A stretch of 64,000 bases of DNA. Source: Pollutimonas sp. M17. GTDB taxonomy: Bacteria; Pseudomonadota; Gammaproteobacteria; Burkholderiales; Burkholderiaceae_B. Below, piece by piece: positions 18,232 to 27,003 of the stretch (positions within the stretch are counted from its first letter, which is position 1; each line of letters opens with the position of its first letter). The stretch covers positions 3,348,001 through 3,412,000 of the forward strand of contig NZ_CP107548.1 of the NCBI RefSeq assembly GCF_025836975.1. The letters run 5' to 3'. The notes under the pieces are model-generated. The model saw only the letters and a program-made list of their open reading frames with translations. It was not told the DNA's origin and did no database searches. A program made the translations under genes and the position numbers.

Positions 18232-18627
18232 TTATTTGAATCGCGGCTATAGGGCATCGGCTCATATCAATCTCCAATGATTGAAAGTGACTTTTCAGCA
18301 CTTGAGCCGGATTGCGACAGACGCTGACCTGGAGCCATGCCGTCGCGCATCATTGGCGCGGTCGCGCCATCATCCCTTGGTCCGCCCATTTGAGGGATGG
18401 GCTCGGAAGGACACAAGCGACTTCGTTGTGAGGCGCTATTCTGGCGGAGTGAGACTGCCCGGACTTATGCTTTTCGGACCAAACGTTTGGAATATTCACT
18501 ATCGCAAAGACTTATATGTCAACGATGGTAAATTGCCGCGCCGACAGTCCGGCGGCCGCTTATGCCGGCTGCCGAAACCGCCGGATAACGCTCAAGAAAG
18601 TGGAGGTGGGGAAAATGCAGGCGGCGC
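18232..18627. promoter_or_regulatory. 396-bp gene-free leader upstream of pgaA
   Basis: No credible gene lies here. It separates the 3' end of the AraC-output response regulator from pgaA (both on the minus strand), so it probably holds the pga promoter and regulator sites. I could not pick out a specific -35/-10 pair or a clear operator. Short open frames on the plus strand here lack ribosome sites and protein-like composition. Confidence 0.35.
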
Positions 18628-19425
18628 CTATTGCGCGTGCTTCCGGAATGCCGAGGGGGCCTTGCCCCAGAACTTACGGAACTCGGTCGAGAAATTCGTG
18701 GCTCTTGAATAGCCCACTTCTGCGGCGATGTACGAGATGTCCAGCGTGGTTTGCGACAGAAGCAACGCCGCCTTGCGCATTCGTTCGTGACGGACGAACT
18801 CAAACAGGCTTATTCCTGAACAGGCTTCGAAAACCACATTCAGACGCCGCTCGGATATCGACAACATGGCGGCAAGCTCCGATGTCTTGATCGGGCCGTC
18901 CTGACGTTCCATGATGATGCGAGATGCCGCGGCAAACAAGGTTTTGTACGAAGGCGGCACGTTCGGTTGCGCATCCATGTCGATGCGCGGAACACTGTTG
19001 CCGGCAACCGGCGTCGGCCGCTCCAATCCCAAGGCGAGATCCCGAGCGATCTCGAGGTGAATGCGCACGCGCTCCAATACCTCTTCGGGCTGGAACGGCT
19101 TGATGATGTAGTCCACGGCTCCCAAGCGTAGCCCTGTAAGGCGCTCTTCCAGGCCCTGGTGCGCGGACAGGAAGAGGATGGGAACGCGCGCGGTGATCGG
19201 ATTGGCCTTGAGCATGCGCGCAACTACAAATCCGTCGGGATTGGGCATACGCACATCAAGCAATATCAAATCCGGCTTATTGCCCACCGCCCGGGTGTAT
19301 CCCTGAGCGCCGCCCATGGCGACAGTAAGACGATAGTGTTTATTACCCAGCACCTCGATCAGGAGACGGAGCTGGTCGGGATTGTCATCGATCAAAAGGA
19401 TATGTTGCGGATTACTATCTTGCAT
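18628..19425 (-). CDS. Response regulator with AraC-type DNA-binding output
   Basis: A 265-residue protein. The receiver (about 5-125) has HILLIDDNPDQL (acidic pair), LILLDVRMPNPDGF with the phospho-acceptor aspartate, LFLSAHQG and IIKPFQPEEV with the conserved lysine, so it should be phosphorylatable. The C-terminal 90 residues form an AraC double helix-turn-helix (IKTSELAAMLSISERRLN; ISYIAAEVGYSRATNFSTEFRKFWG). Receiver-AraC fusions are less common than OmpR or NarL types. Start 19425 gives a short natural leader. The alternative ATG at 19488 abuts a strong hairpin that would hide it. No sensor kinase is nearby. It lies between flagellin and pgaA, so it may link motility and biofilm genes. 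Confidence 0.88.
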   Translation of the reverse strand: MQDSNPQHILLIDDNPDQLRLLIEVLGNKHYRLTVAMGGAQGYTRAVGNKPDLILLDVRMPNPDGFVVARMLKANPITARVPILFLSAHQGLEERLTGLRLGAVDYIIKPFQPEEVLERVRIHLEIARDLALGLERPTPVAGNSVPRIDMDAQPNVPPSYKTLFAAASRIIMERQDGPIKTSELAAMLSISERRLNVVFEACSGISLFEFVRHERMRKAALLLSQTTLDISYIAAEVGYSRATNFSTEFRKFWGKAPSAFRKHAQ

Positions 19426-19488
19426 GGGGGGAGGCAAACCATCTGTATCAAATATAGGCTCTTCCGCATAGGGGGCGACCAGCGGCAT

Positions 19489-19525
19489 CCATTAAGCTTG
19501 TTTCTGCGAAGAACAGGCTTAATGG
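19489..19525 (-). terminator. Hairpin between flagellin and the response regulator
   Basis: CCATTAAGC and GCTTAATGG bracket an inner near-complementary segment and a GCGA or TCGC loop. On the minus strand this lies 86 bp beyond the flagellin stop and ahead of the response-regulator gene. No clear U tract follows, so it may be a weak flagellin terminator or a leader structure. Confidence 0.45.
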
Positions 19526-19611
19526 AGTCAATACCGGTGCCTCTTGATTCTATCCCAGGAATAAAGGGTTTGGTGGCCCAGCGCGGGAACCGGCTCGGCA
19601 CGTGGGCCTAC

Positions 19612-20964
19612 CTAATTCCCTGCCAGCAAAGTCAGCACTTGCCGGGGAAGCTGGTTTGCTTGCGCCAGAACGGCTGCGCCAGCTTGTTGAAGGATCTGGC
19701 TACGCGCCAGGCTGGATACTTGCTGGCCGTAATCAGCATCCTCGATGCGGGAGCGGGCCTGCGCAAGATTAATGAGGTCGTTCCGATGTCCGGTAACAAT
19801 GGACTCCAGCCGATTATGCGCCGATCCCAAATAACTGCGGTAGTCGTTAAGCTGCGCTATGGCGGCATCAATCTTGGCTAAAGGTTCGGCGGTTGCAGGC
19901 GTCTGTCTAACGATAGCGATATCGTTGGCGCGTGGGCCGCTCAATATGAACGGCCCACCATTGCGCGCAAAAGCCTTGCCGTGGAAATCATAGTAAAGCA
20001 CCACCTTGCCGTCGGGTGTCATACCGCTCTTGGCGATGATGGTCGCCTCGGTAGCAGGCTGCGGCGTAGACACTCCGTTGTCCGGGTCGATGTAGGTACG
20101 CCCTTTATTGGAGGTAATGACAAGCGTCGCCGTCCCCTTGGCGTAGTCCAGCTGAAGCGATACGTCCTCCTCGATCATGTAATGATCGCCAAATTTGGCA
20201 ATGAAATATCCTTGTACTTCAGTACCGCTAAGCGGGTCGATGACACGGTGAATCGTGACCTCTGCTGGAGTCGTTCCGTAATAAGCAGCGGCTTGTTCCA
20301 GGTTAAGGACAGTATCCCAGTGCGTAACGCCGTTCACCTGCAATTTATAGGCGCCAGCGCTTACGCCGGCTCCAGCGTGCGTTGTCTGTATGGGTGGGCT
20401 TAACTGCAAGGGGTTGCCGCCCTCGATTATGCGAAAAGGGAAAAGGCCATTCTCCAGGCCCAACGCAGCCAAGCCCAGGGAACGAAGGTTGAAAGGAAAG
20501 ACATCGGCCTCGGTATCGTTCGGGCCCACCTGCATGGAAAGCGAACCCGTTTTGGCGAGCAATTCGATACCGTTAAAGTTCGTTTTCTGCGATATATCCT
20601 GAACTTGCGCCAGCCGCTGATCGATCTCTTGCTGAATCGCATGGCGGTCAGAAGCGCCAAGAACGCCATTCCCCGCTTGCACGACAAGCTCCCGGACTCG
20701 CTGCAGGGCCTCATTCAGTTCATGCACCCCCGCCTCAGCGGTCTGCACCATTCCTATGGCGTCCCCGGCATTGCGCAGAGCCTGATCACGGCCACGCACT
20801 TGGCTGGTCATGCGATTGACAATGGCCAGACCCGCTGCATCGTCTTTCGCCGAGTTGATGCGCAAGCCAGACGATAATCGTTCAATAGCTTCGGATAACG
20901 ATTTTCCCGACCCGCGCAGGGCCTGCTGCGCGAGTAAGGCGTTTAGGTTGGTCTGGATCCTCAT
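19612..20964 (-). CDS. Flagellin (orphan)
   Basis: A 450-residue flagellin. The N-terminal D0/D1 region (MRIQTNLNALLAQQAL, IERLSSGLRINSAKDDAAGLAI) and C-terminal region (RIEDADYGQQVSSLARSQILQQAGAAVLAQANQLPRQVL split over about 400-450) are conserved. A variable domain of about 200 residues lies between. LQRVREL (87-93) corresponds to the segment recognised by TLR5 in other flagellins. No other flagellar gene, chaperone or chemotaxis gene is in the window. The bases before the ATG show no Shine-Dalgarno, and I found no convincing sigma-28 promoter, both unusual for an abundant protein. It may be a secondary or silent flagellin. Confidence 0.92.
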   Translation of the reverse strand: MRIQTNLNALLAQQALRGSGKSLSEAIERLSSGLRINSAKDDAAGLAIVNRMTSQVRGRDQALRNAGDAIGMVQTAEAGVHELNEALQRVRELVVQAGNGVLGASDRHAIQQEIDQRLAQVQDISQKTNFNGIELLAKTGSLSMQVGPNDTEADVFPFNLRSLGLAALGLENGLFPFRIIEGGNPLQLSPPIQTTHAGAGVSAGAYKLQVNGVTHWDTVLNLEQAAAYYGTTPAEVTIHRVIDPLSGTEVQGYFIAKFGDHYMIEEDVSLQLDYAKGTATLVITSNKGRTYIDPDNGVSTPQPATEATIIAKSGMTPDGKVVLYYDFHGKAFARNGGPFILSGPRANDIAIVRQTPATAEPLAKIDAAIAQLNDYRSYLGSAHNRLESIVTGHRNDLINLAQARSRIEDADYGQQVSSLARSQILQQAGAAVLAQANQLPRQVLTLLAGN

Positions 20965-21240
20965 GGCGTAGCAAAGCCGCGGCCAAATGCCGCATCATCG
21001 GGAAATTGATCTTTGGGGAGTGGCTAGCGGGATAGCGTCCATTGACGCGGCTGGCTCTCTTGTTTACGGCTTCCAGCCCCAATTTCTTTACCACTATCCG
21101 GGCTTTAAATTGTAAATGTCCCCGCCCCGCCTTGATCAGAATACGTGTTGTCGGCCACGCCCAAATGCAACGTGGAGAGTCAGCGCTTCAGCGGCTTTTT
21201 CGGGAAAGTTTGTTATTGCATGAATTATTAATCTGCTTTA

Positions 21241-21288
21241 CCATGCCTATACATATAAACGTATATACGTTTATATGTATAGGCATGG
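21241..21288. repeat. Perfect 48-bp palindrome without spacer
   Basis: The 48 bases read identically on both strands, centred between 21264 and 21265. The outer part is CCATGCCTATACATATAAAC and the middle is GTATATAC. It lies between the flagellin start (20964) and the tctC start (21438), in DNA much more AT-rich than its surroundings. It could be a cruciform, a nested operator or a bidirectional terminator. No T run follows on either side. Confidence 0.85.
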
Positions 21289-21437
21289 CTCGCTGAAAAT
21301 AGAAACCCATTCAGTGATGGCGCCCTTATCAATCGATACTTACAGCCTGCAACTGGAAATTTATAGAACATGTATCGCGAGCAATTATCAATCTTACAAA
21401 GGAGGTTGATCACCAACAGGTCGATCACAGGAGACTT

Positions 21438-22412
21438 ATGAAAATCATATCCACAGTATTTATGACGCTGCTCTTGACGTTTCAAGGAGGCGTCCATGCG
21501 CAAGAGGACTTCCCTTCCAAAGGGATAACGCTGGTAACACCGTTTGCGCCTGGCGGCGGTAGTGATCTGGTCACACGTGTCTTGGCTGATGGGCTTCAAA
21601 ATGCCCTTGGTCAGTCAGTAGTTGTACAGAACGTGTCGGGGGCGGGTGGCGTCGTCGGCTCGCAATTCGTCGCTCGGGCCAAGCCCGATGGCTACACGCT
21701 GTTGCTGCACCACATCGGCATGGCGACAGCTCCCGCCTTGTTCAAGGATTTGCAGTTTTCACCGCTGGACAGTTTTGAGGATATCGGCCTTTTTGCCGAT
21801 ATGCCTATGATCATTGTCAGCGGGAAAGAGTTTCCACCCAAGAACATGGCGGAGCTAATCAGCTATGTGAAGGCAAAGAAGACGGATGTGACGTTTGCTT
21901 CATCGGGTGCGGGCAGCGCCACGCATCTATGTGCGCTCATGTTCGAATCCCTGGTCGGCGAAAAGGTCACCATGGTGCAGTACCGTGGCGCGGCTCCCGC
22001 TTTGATCGACGTGCAAGCGGGACGAGTCGATTTGCTTTGCGATGTAACGGGAGGGATCGTCCCCCACATTACATCGGGCAGTGTCAAATCGTTCGTGATA
22101 ACGGGCTCCACGCGCCTGAAAAGCATCCCCGAATTACCGACCACCGACGAGCTGGGCCTTAAAGGTTTGGATATCAGTGCCTGGTATGGCCTTTATGCAC
22201 CATCCGGCACACCGAAGCCGGTAGTTGAAAAGCTGTCACAGGCATTGCAAGCCGTCGTCAAGAACCCAGCCGTCCAAGAGCGCCTTGCAAAAATGGAAAC
22301 CTTTGTCTTCGATGCACATTCAGCGACGCCCGAGGCGCACAGAAAAAAACTGACGGAGCAAATCAAGTTATGGACCGACGTCATTCGCAAAGCAGGAATT
22401 TCCGCCCAATGA
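21438..22412 (+). CDS. Bug/TctC-family solute-binding protein (second copy)
   Basis: A 324-residue periplasmic protein with a signal peptide cleaved after GGVHAQ (about residue 22). The mature part begins FPSKGITLVTPFAPGGGSDLVTR, the Bug ligand loop, followed by SGAGGVVGSQFVARAKPDGYTLLLHH. A good ribosome site (CAGGAGACTT) precedes the ATG. Its TGA overlaps the ATG of the next enzyme gene (ATGA), so uptake and catabolism are translationally linked. No TctA/TctB subunits are present. The ligand is likely a C3-C6 oxo- or hydroxy-acid, given the neighbours. Confidence 0.92.
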   Translation: MKIISTVFMTLLLTFQGGVHAQEDFPSKGITLVTPFAPGGGSDLVTRVLADGLQNALGQSVVVQNVSGAGGVVGSQFVARAKPDGYTLLLHHIGMATAPALFKDLQFSPLDSFEDIGLFADMPMIIVSGKEFPPKNMAELISYVKAKKTDVTFASSGAGSATHLCALMFESLVGEKVTMVQYRGAAPALIDVQAGRVDLLCDVTGGIVPHITSGSVKSFVITGSTRLKSIPELPTTDELGLKGLDISAWYGLYAPSGTPKPVVEKLSQALQAVVKNPAVQERLAKMETFVFDAHSATPEAHRKKLTEQIKLWTDVIRKAGISAQ

Positions 22413-23323
22413 TCATACCCACCAGACCCTCCGCGGAAGCAAAGCGCGCCCGGCTTCGTTCCGTACTGCACGGCGACCGCTGCATCATGGCCGCTTCCAC
22501 CTACGACCCCTTATCCGCCCGCGTTGCAGAAGACCTGGATTTCGAGGTCGGCGTGCTGGGCGGCTCGGCGGCGGCGCTGGCCGTTCTGGGCGTGCCCGAC
22601 ATAACCCTGATCACCCTTACCGAGCTCGCCGAACAAGTGCGCCGTATTTGCCGGGCCAGCGACATCCCCCTGCTCGTTGATGCGGATCACGGATACGGAA
22701 ACTCGCTCAATGTAATACGAACCGTGCAAGAGCTCGCCGATATGGGCGCCTGCGGCGTCTCCATCGAGGACACGCTATTGCCGCGCCGATTCGGGTCTCC
22801 GGAAGGCGGCGAACTGATATCGGTGGACGAAGGTATCGGCAAACTAAGTGCCGCCGTCGCGACGGCGGCCGGTAGCGGCATCGCAGTCTTCGGCCGGACC
22901 AACGCCCTGTCGACCTCCAGCCTCGACGATGCCGTACAGCGGCTCAAGGCCTATGAAAAATCGGGAGTCGACGCGGCATTCGTACCCTATGTGAAGACAC
23001 GGGCGCAACTGGACGCCATCGCCGCGGAAATAACGCTGCCCATTATCCTGGGAGGCCCGGCCAAGGAGCTTGTAGACACCAACTATCTGGCAAGCCGCCG
23101 CGTTCGGGTTTGCCTGATGGGACATCCAACCTTGGGCGCCACGGCGGAAGCGCTGTACTCGGTGGGAAAAGAGATGGCGGCGGGCAGAGAGTCCGGCGCG
23201 ACGGTTGCCATGGCCTCGAAAGCGACGATGAACCGGCTTATCAGGGCCGACGAGTACGAACAGCAGAATCAACAGTTCCTGAATCCGGGACAGCACCTTG
23301 AAAGGACGAATCATGAAAATTGA
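22409..23323 (+). CDS. Isocitrate lyase/PEP mutase superfamily enzyme, PA4872-type oxaloacetate decarboxylase-like
   Basis: A 304-residue TIM barrel. Key blocks are AASTYDPLSARVAEDLDFEVGVLGGSAAAL, LLVDADHGYGNSLNVIRTVQEL with the Mg2+-binding aspartates, and VSIEDTLLPRRFG. The ICL/MICL catalytic loop KKCGH is absent. This pattern fits the PA4872 subgroup, which decarboxylates oxaloacetate and related 3-oxo-diacids and does not cleave C-C bonds of isocitrate. The start overlaps the TctC stop as ATGA, and the end overlaps the TauD-like gene by 11 bp, so three genes are tightly coupled. Confidence 0.82.
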   Translation: MIIPTRPSAEAKRARLRSVLHGDRCIMAASTYDPLSARVAEDLDFEVGVLGGSAAALAVLGVPDITLITLTELAEQVRRICRASDIPLLVDADHGYGNSLNVIRTVQELADMGACGVSIEDTLLPRRFGSPEGGELISVDEGIGKLSAAVATAAGSGIAVFGRTNALSTSSLDDAVQRLKAYEKSGVDAAFVPYVKTRAQLDAIAAEITLPIILGGPAKELVDTNYLASRRVRVCLMGHPTLGATAEALYSVGKEMAAGRESGATVAMASKATMNRLIRADEYEQQNQQFLNPGQHLERTNHEN

Positions 23324-24137
23324 ACTCACAGATACCGATGTCGGAGCACTGATTACCGGGGTCGACATGAACCGCTTAAGCGACGATGAGTGGAAGGAAA
23401 TATACAATGCCTGGCTGGACAGGCTGGTGCTGGTCATACGCGATCAGGAGTTCTCCATCGAACAATTTCTTGACCAAGGCCGTAGATTCGGAACATTGAA
23501 ACCACACCGTGTACGTCGGACACGGCATCCGGATTACCCAGAACTCACGCAGATGGGGCTGGGCACCAAGACGGTGACGGGAAAGGTGGACGACGCGGTC
23601 TACAACCGGGGGCTCAACTGGCATACGGACGGCCCGTGGGACACCGAGGTTTGCAAGGCCACGCAGCTGTACGCTCTGGAAATACCATCCTCGGGCGGGG
23701 ACACGCTGTTCGCCAATATGTATACGGCCTATGATGCTTTGTCCGCCGATCTAAAGCGCCGATTGGATGGCCTTTCGGTGGAGTATGTCTATGGCGGCAG
23801 AACCCGGCAGGGAATCGGTTTGCTTGAACCGGAGGATCGCGATCTTCCACCGGCTGTTTATCCGGTGGTTCGCAAGCACCCCGAGACCGGCCGCAATTCT
23901 TTATTCATCAATCCTGTTCATTTCCTGCGCTTTGTCGGGCTCCCGGATAAAGAGAACGACGAGCTTGCGAGCGAACTCTTTAATCAGTTGGCAGAACCGG
24001 GGGCAGAATACCGTCACAAGTGGAAAGCCAAGGACTATGTCATATGGGACAATCGGTGCTTGCTACATGCGGCGACCGGCGGCTATCCCATAAACGAAAA
24101 GCGCATCCACTGGCGCGCTACCGTAATGGAAAAATAA
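23313..24137 (+). CDS. TauD/TfdA-family Fe(II)/2-oxoglutarate dioxygenase
   Basis: A 274-residue non-haem iron oxygenase. The HxD iron motif is in LNWHTDGPWD (about residues 105-114), the distal histidine in NRCLLHAATGGYP, and the 2-oxoglutarate arginine in HWRATVME at the C-terminus. GGDTLFANMYTAYDALS is also typical. Such enzymes hydroxylate taurine, chlorophenoxyacetates, carnitine precursors and other substrates. Start 23313 has AAAGGA upstream and overlaps the preceding gene. The operon context (acid uptake plus oxo-acid decarboxylase) suggests oxidative opening of an organic acid or sulfonate. The substrate is not evident. Confidence 0.9.
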   Translation: MKIELTDTDVGALITGVDMNRLSDDEWKEIYNAWLDRLVLVIRDQEFSIEQFLDQGRRFGTLKPHRVRRTRHPDYPELTQMGLGTKTVTGKVDDAVYNRGLNWHTDGPWDTEVCKATQLYALEIPSSGGDTLFANMYTAYDALSADLKRRLDGLSVEYVYGGRTRQGIGLLEPEDRDLPPAVYPVVRKHPETGRNSLFINPVHFLRFVGLPDKENDELASELFNQLAEPGAEYRHKWKAKDYVIWDNRCLLHAATGGYPINEKRIHWRATVMEK

Positions 24138-24326
24138 GCCATATGCCTATCCTCAATTGCTGGGCGATCCCGTTCGTTTCCAAAGCAATTGACAAGCTGT
24201 CCGCGGGGTTCCTGCGCCTCGGCACTCTCCGGCCTCTTGCCGCCAGGCGGATGTCGATGCACAATCAGCAGGCCCTCCGGACAGCGCCGCAAGTGTCTGG
24301 CCGAACCGCTCCACCCCGCTCACCCG

Positions 24327-24332
24327 TATAAT
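24327..24332 (+). promoter_or_regulatory. Exact -10 box upstream of the GntR gene
   Basis: TATAAT stands alone 47 bp before the GTG start of the GntR regulator. The hexamer 17 bp upstream is not a good -35, so an activator or extended contacts would be needed. Only the -10 match is directly visible. Confidence 0.35.
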
Positions 24333-24379
24333 CGGCATGAATTTTCTCAACATTTTCTAACTTAAGAGAGTCAGATCTC

Positions 24380-25114
24380 GTGGATGACTCAACAGTCCAG
24401 TTGGTCCGCACCAACGCACCGCTTTACCGCGATGTGGCCTCTGCACTTGAAGCCTGTATTCGAAAAGGCATATGGAAGCCGGGCGACCAAATCCCCCCGG
24501 AAAGCGAGCTCGAGGCACGTTTCGGCGCCAGCCGCGGAACATTGCGTGCCGCAGTGGCGGAGTTGGTCAAACAAGGCTTGCTAAAGCCCCAACCCGGCAA
24601 AGGCACCTTCGTCCTCGGGCCTTTATTCAATACTATGGAGGCGTATTTCCGCTATGAAGAAGTGGGACGCGATCCGCGCATCACACCCAAGGTTGAGGTA
24701 TTGAAGAAGGCCCTTGTCAAAGCGGACGAACAAACTGCCTCTAGCCTGGAATTGGAGCCGCAAACCAAGGTCGGTCTTGTTCGGCGTTTGAGGTTTCAAA
24801 AGAACGAACCATTCCTAGTGCTGGATTCGTACTTTATCCCAAGCGTCTGGGAGAAAATCAAGAATGCCGACTTCAAAATCCACCCACTCTATGACGTGCT
24901 CAAGGAAAATTTTGGCGTCTATGTCGTATCTGCGGATGAATACTTACGCGCCGGCCTGGCATCGGAAGAGATATCGAAGCAGTTGAACATCGAGCCCGGC
25001 AGCGCTGTCATCGAAATCGAACGGGTGGCCTATACCTTCGAAAACCACCCGATCGAGTATCGGCGTGCGACGGGGCGAGCGGACAGGTTCCGCTATCACG
25101 TCAAGCTAGCTTAA
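24380..25114 (+). CDS. GntR-family (HutC/UTRA) transcriptional regulator
   Basis: A 244-residue regulator. The N-terminal winged helix has LYRDVASALEACIRKGIWKPGDQIPPESELEARFGASRGTLRAAV in pieces typical of GntR (about 12-78). The C-terminal UTRA domain (about 90-240) has VRRLRFQKNEPFLVLDSYF and IEIERVAYTFENHPIEYRRATGRADRFRYHV. The start is GTG at 24380 with AAGAGAG upstream; an ATG four bases later is in another frame. It follows the TctC / decarboxylase / dioxygenase unit on the same strand after 242 bp and probably represses it in the absence of the imported acid. Confidence 0.9.
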   Translation: MDDSTVQLVRTNAPLYRDVASALEACIRKGIWKPGDQIPPESELEARFGASRGTLRAAVAELVKQGLLKPQPGKGTFVLGPLFNTMEAYFRYEEVGRDPRITPKVEVLKKALVKADEQTASSLELEPQTKVGLVRRLRFQKNEPFLVLDSYFIPSVWEKIKNADFKIHPLYDVLKENFGVYVVSADEYLRAGLASEEISKQLNIEPGSAVIEIERVAYTFENHPIEYRRATGRADRFRYHVKLA

Positions 25115-25123
25115 GAGAGCGGC

Positions 25124-26404
25124 CTACGCCAGCGTTTCAGCCATTTCCGCCGTAATCCTGAGAAACGCATCCATGTCCTCAGGCGTATGGACGTGCAAGG
25201 GCGATACCCGCACCCCCCCTTTCAGCTTGAACGAATCCAGCATGCGCTTGGAGTAGATGCTGCTGGCGACCCGTTCGTAGACGATGACGCCGCGCCGCTC
25301 ATATTCCAGAACCACCCGCGAGAAATCGAGGTCGCCGATGCCGATCATGATGATGAGGTCGCGTTTGCTCAGGTCGGGATGGTCAAGATAGACCGTTACC
25401 TTTGGAATTTCCCGCAAGCCCTTGACTGCGCCTTCACCATTCAGCAGCCGCGATAGCAATGCACGCTCGTGCAGTTCGATCTGGTTCATGCCGCTTTCGA
25501 ACAAGGCCCGGCGATCTCGGCTGTCGGTGAATTTTCCGCCCAGCCAGCAAACATAAGACACGATTTCCGTGAGGGCAGCGAACTGCCATGGCACTCCGCT
25601 GCCCAAGCCCCATGCACCGGCGGGTTTTCCATTCAGCTTATGGTGCGGCAGCACTGCGGCCCGCTCCGACAGCCACGCCATTCCCGAACCGCGCGCGCCA
25701 AAAAACTTGTACGGTGCAATATTGATGCCGTCCACCGGCGTGCGCTGTAGATCAATCAGGCCGTGAGGCGCGTGTTGGACGGCATCCACCAGAATATAAA
25801 GCTCCGGCTTGATGGCCCGCGCTTTCTGAACGATTGCCTCCAGGTCCAATTTGGCGCCCGAAATATTGGAGGCATGGATGACGTTGAGCAGGCATGTGTC
25901 CTGATCGATCAAGCCGATGAGCTCTTCGACATCGATGCCGCCCGTATCAGGATTGCTTTGAGCGACGCGCAAAGCCTTACCCGTACGCTGGGCGTAAAGA
26001 GACATGGCATCGAAAGACGAAGGATGCTCCAGCGTGGTGGTCACCATGTTGGAGCCGGGCGCGTTCTCTGCAATAGTGCGCACCATGTCGAACATGACCG
26101 CCGAGGCCGTCTGGGCCGTATAGACGCTGCCGCCTTGTGCGTTAAGCAGACAGCGGAAGTCCGCCTCACCCGCCGCTTGAACCTCCTGAAGATAGCGTGC
26201 AACGGTATGGACACGCTCTATATTGTCAGGAATCGCATCCAGTTCAGCCATGCGTTCAAGCACCGACTTCAATCGGAAAGCGCCCCCCGCATTATCAAAA
26301 TACAAGCGCCTCTGCCCCGTATGGTCATGATCCACCTGGTGGAACCGGCGCCTGACTTCAGCCATGATGTCTGCGGGAAGAAACTGGCCTTGAGGAAATG
26401 ACAT
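25124..26404 (-). CDS. Aminotransferase class V-fold PLP enzyme (cysteine desulfurase-like)
   Basis: A 426-residue fold-type I PLP enzyme. It shows RLYFDNAGGAFR at the N-terminus, cofactor contacts TAQTASAVMF, TTTLEHPSSFDAMSLY, VIHASNISGAKLDLEAIV, LVDAVQHAPHG (PLP aspartate) and the Schiff-base lysine in INIAPYKFFGARGSG. The C-terminal domain has KGGVRVSPLHVHTPEDMDAFL. This arrangement is shared by cysteine desulfurases and isopenicillin-N-epimerase-like aminotransferases. I see no mobile-loop cysteine of the IscS/SufS kind, so sulfur transfer is not assured. It is convergent with the GntR gene, and the amino-acid ABC transporter follows in the opposite orientation. Confidence 0.85.
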   Translation of the reverse strand: MSFPQGQFLPADIMAEVRRRFHQVDHDHTGQRRLYFDNAGGAFRLKSVLERMAELDAIPDNIERVHTVARYLQEVQAAGEADFRCLLNAQGGSVYTAQTASAVMFDMVRTIAENAPGSNMVTTTLEHPSSFDAMSLYAQRTGKALRVAQSNPDTGGIDVEELIGLIDQDTCLLNVIHASNISGAKLDLEAIVQKARAIKPELYILVDAVQHAPHGLIDLQRTPVDGINIAPYKFFGARGSGMAWLSERAAVLPHHKLNGKPAGAWGLGSGVPWQFAALTEIVSYVCWLGGKFTDSRDRRALFESGMNQIELHERALLSRLLNGEGAVKGLREIPKVTVYLDHPDLSKRDLIIMIGIGDLDFSRVVLEYERRGVIVYERVASSIYSKRMLDSFKLKGGVRVSPLHVHTPEDMDAFLRITAEMAETLA

Positions 26405-27003
26405 AGCGATGCTCTTGACATGGTTGGCGTTGCGAAACTACGGCGATTATGGAATCGATCCCGTTTTAAAGAAAGAGAGATTTTTGTATGGGAACACATG
26501 AAATAAAGCGATCTGTCCGGCGTTTATCTACGCGACGCCTTTATAAAATGGAAACTATTTTCCAGACTGAAACGTCAAGGAACTTTCGCCATGACTCATA
26601 GGTGTTATCCCGTAGAGCGCGCCAAAGCGATACGGCGCCATGCCTGCTCACAAGCATTGATTTAGCTTGCTTCGAGCGCATTAAAACCTTCTATATTATT
26701 GATTTCTAAGTGCTTTATCGGCGCGACCACGCGGTTCCGGGCTTCACGGGCAAAGACATTCCTTTGGGGAATATTCAAACTGGACATTAATTCCCTTTTT
26801 CATCCGTGAAACTTTTTGCATGATGCATCCTATGTCGAGATGAGGCGCAGCGGAAAACCTTGCAAATGATGCCTTCGACATGATCGGGCACGTACCCGCA
26901 GGCTTTGCCGCTGACATCAAGACAATACGCGGCGTGCTCAAGAAGATCGCGCAGCCGCATCAGCCGCTTGATCGACAACAATCACCCATCTTCGGAGAGA
27001 CTC
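26405..27003. other. 599-bp intergenic region, no gene seen
   Basis: This AT-rich stretch lies between the divergent aminotransferase and ABC transporter genes. The open frames here are short, lack ribosome sites and look non-coding. It probably contains both promoters. A TTGACA at 26415 has no well-placed -10 box, and I found no long repeat or RNA gene. Confidence 0.4.

Noticed and set aside
21398-21412. Very strong Shine-Dalgarno-like AAAGGAGGTTGATC
   Set aside because: No start codon follows at a usable distance; tctC has its own site closer to the ATG. Possibly chance.
26415-26420. TTGACA hexamer as a -35 box for the ABC transporter
   Set aside because: It lies nearly 600 bp from the gene and no -10 hexamer sits 16-18 bp downstream.
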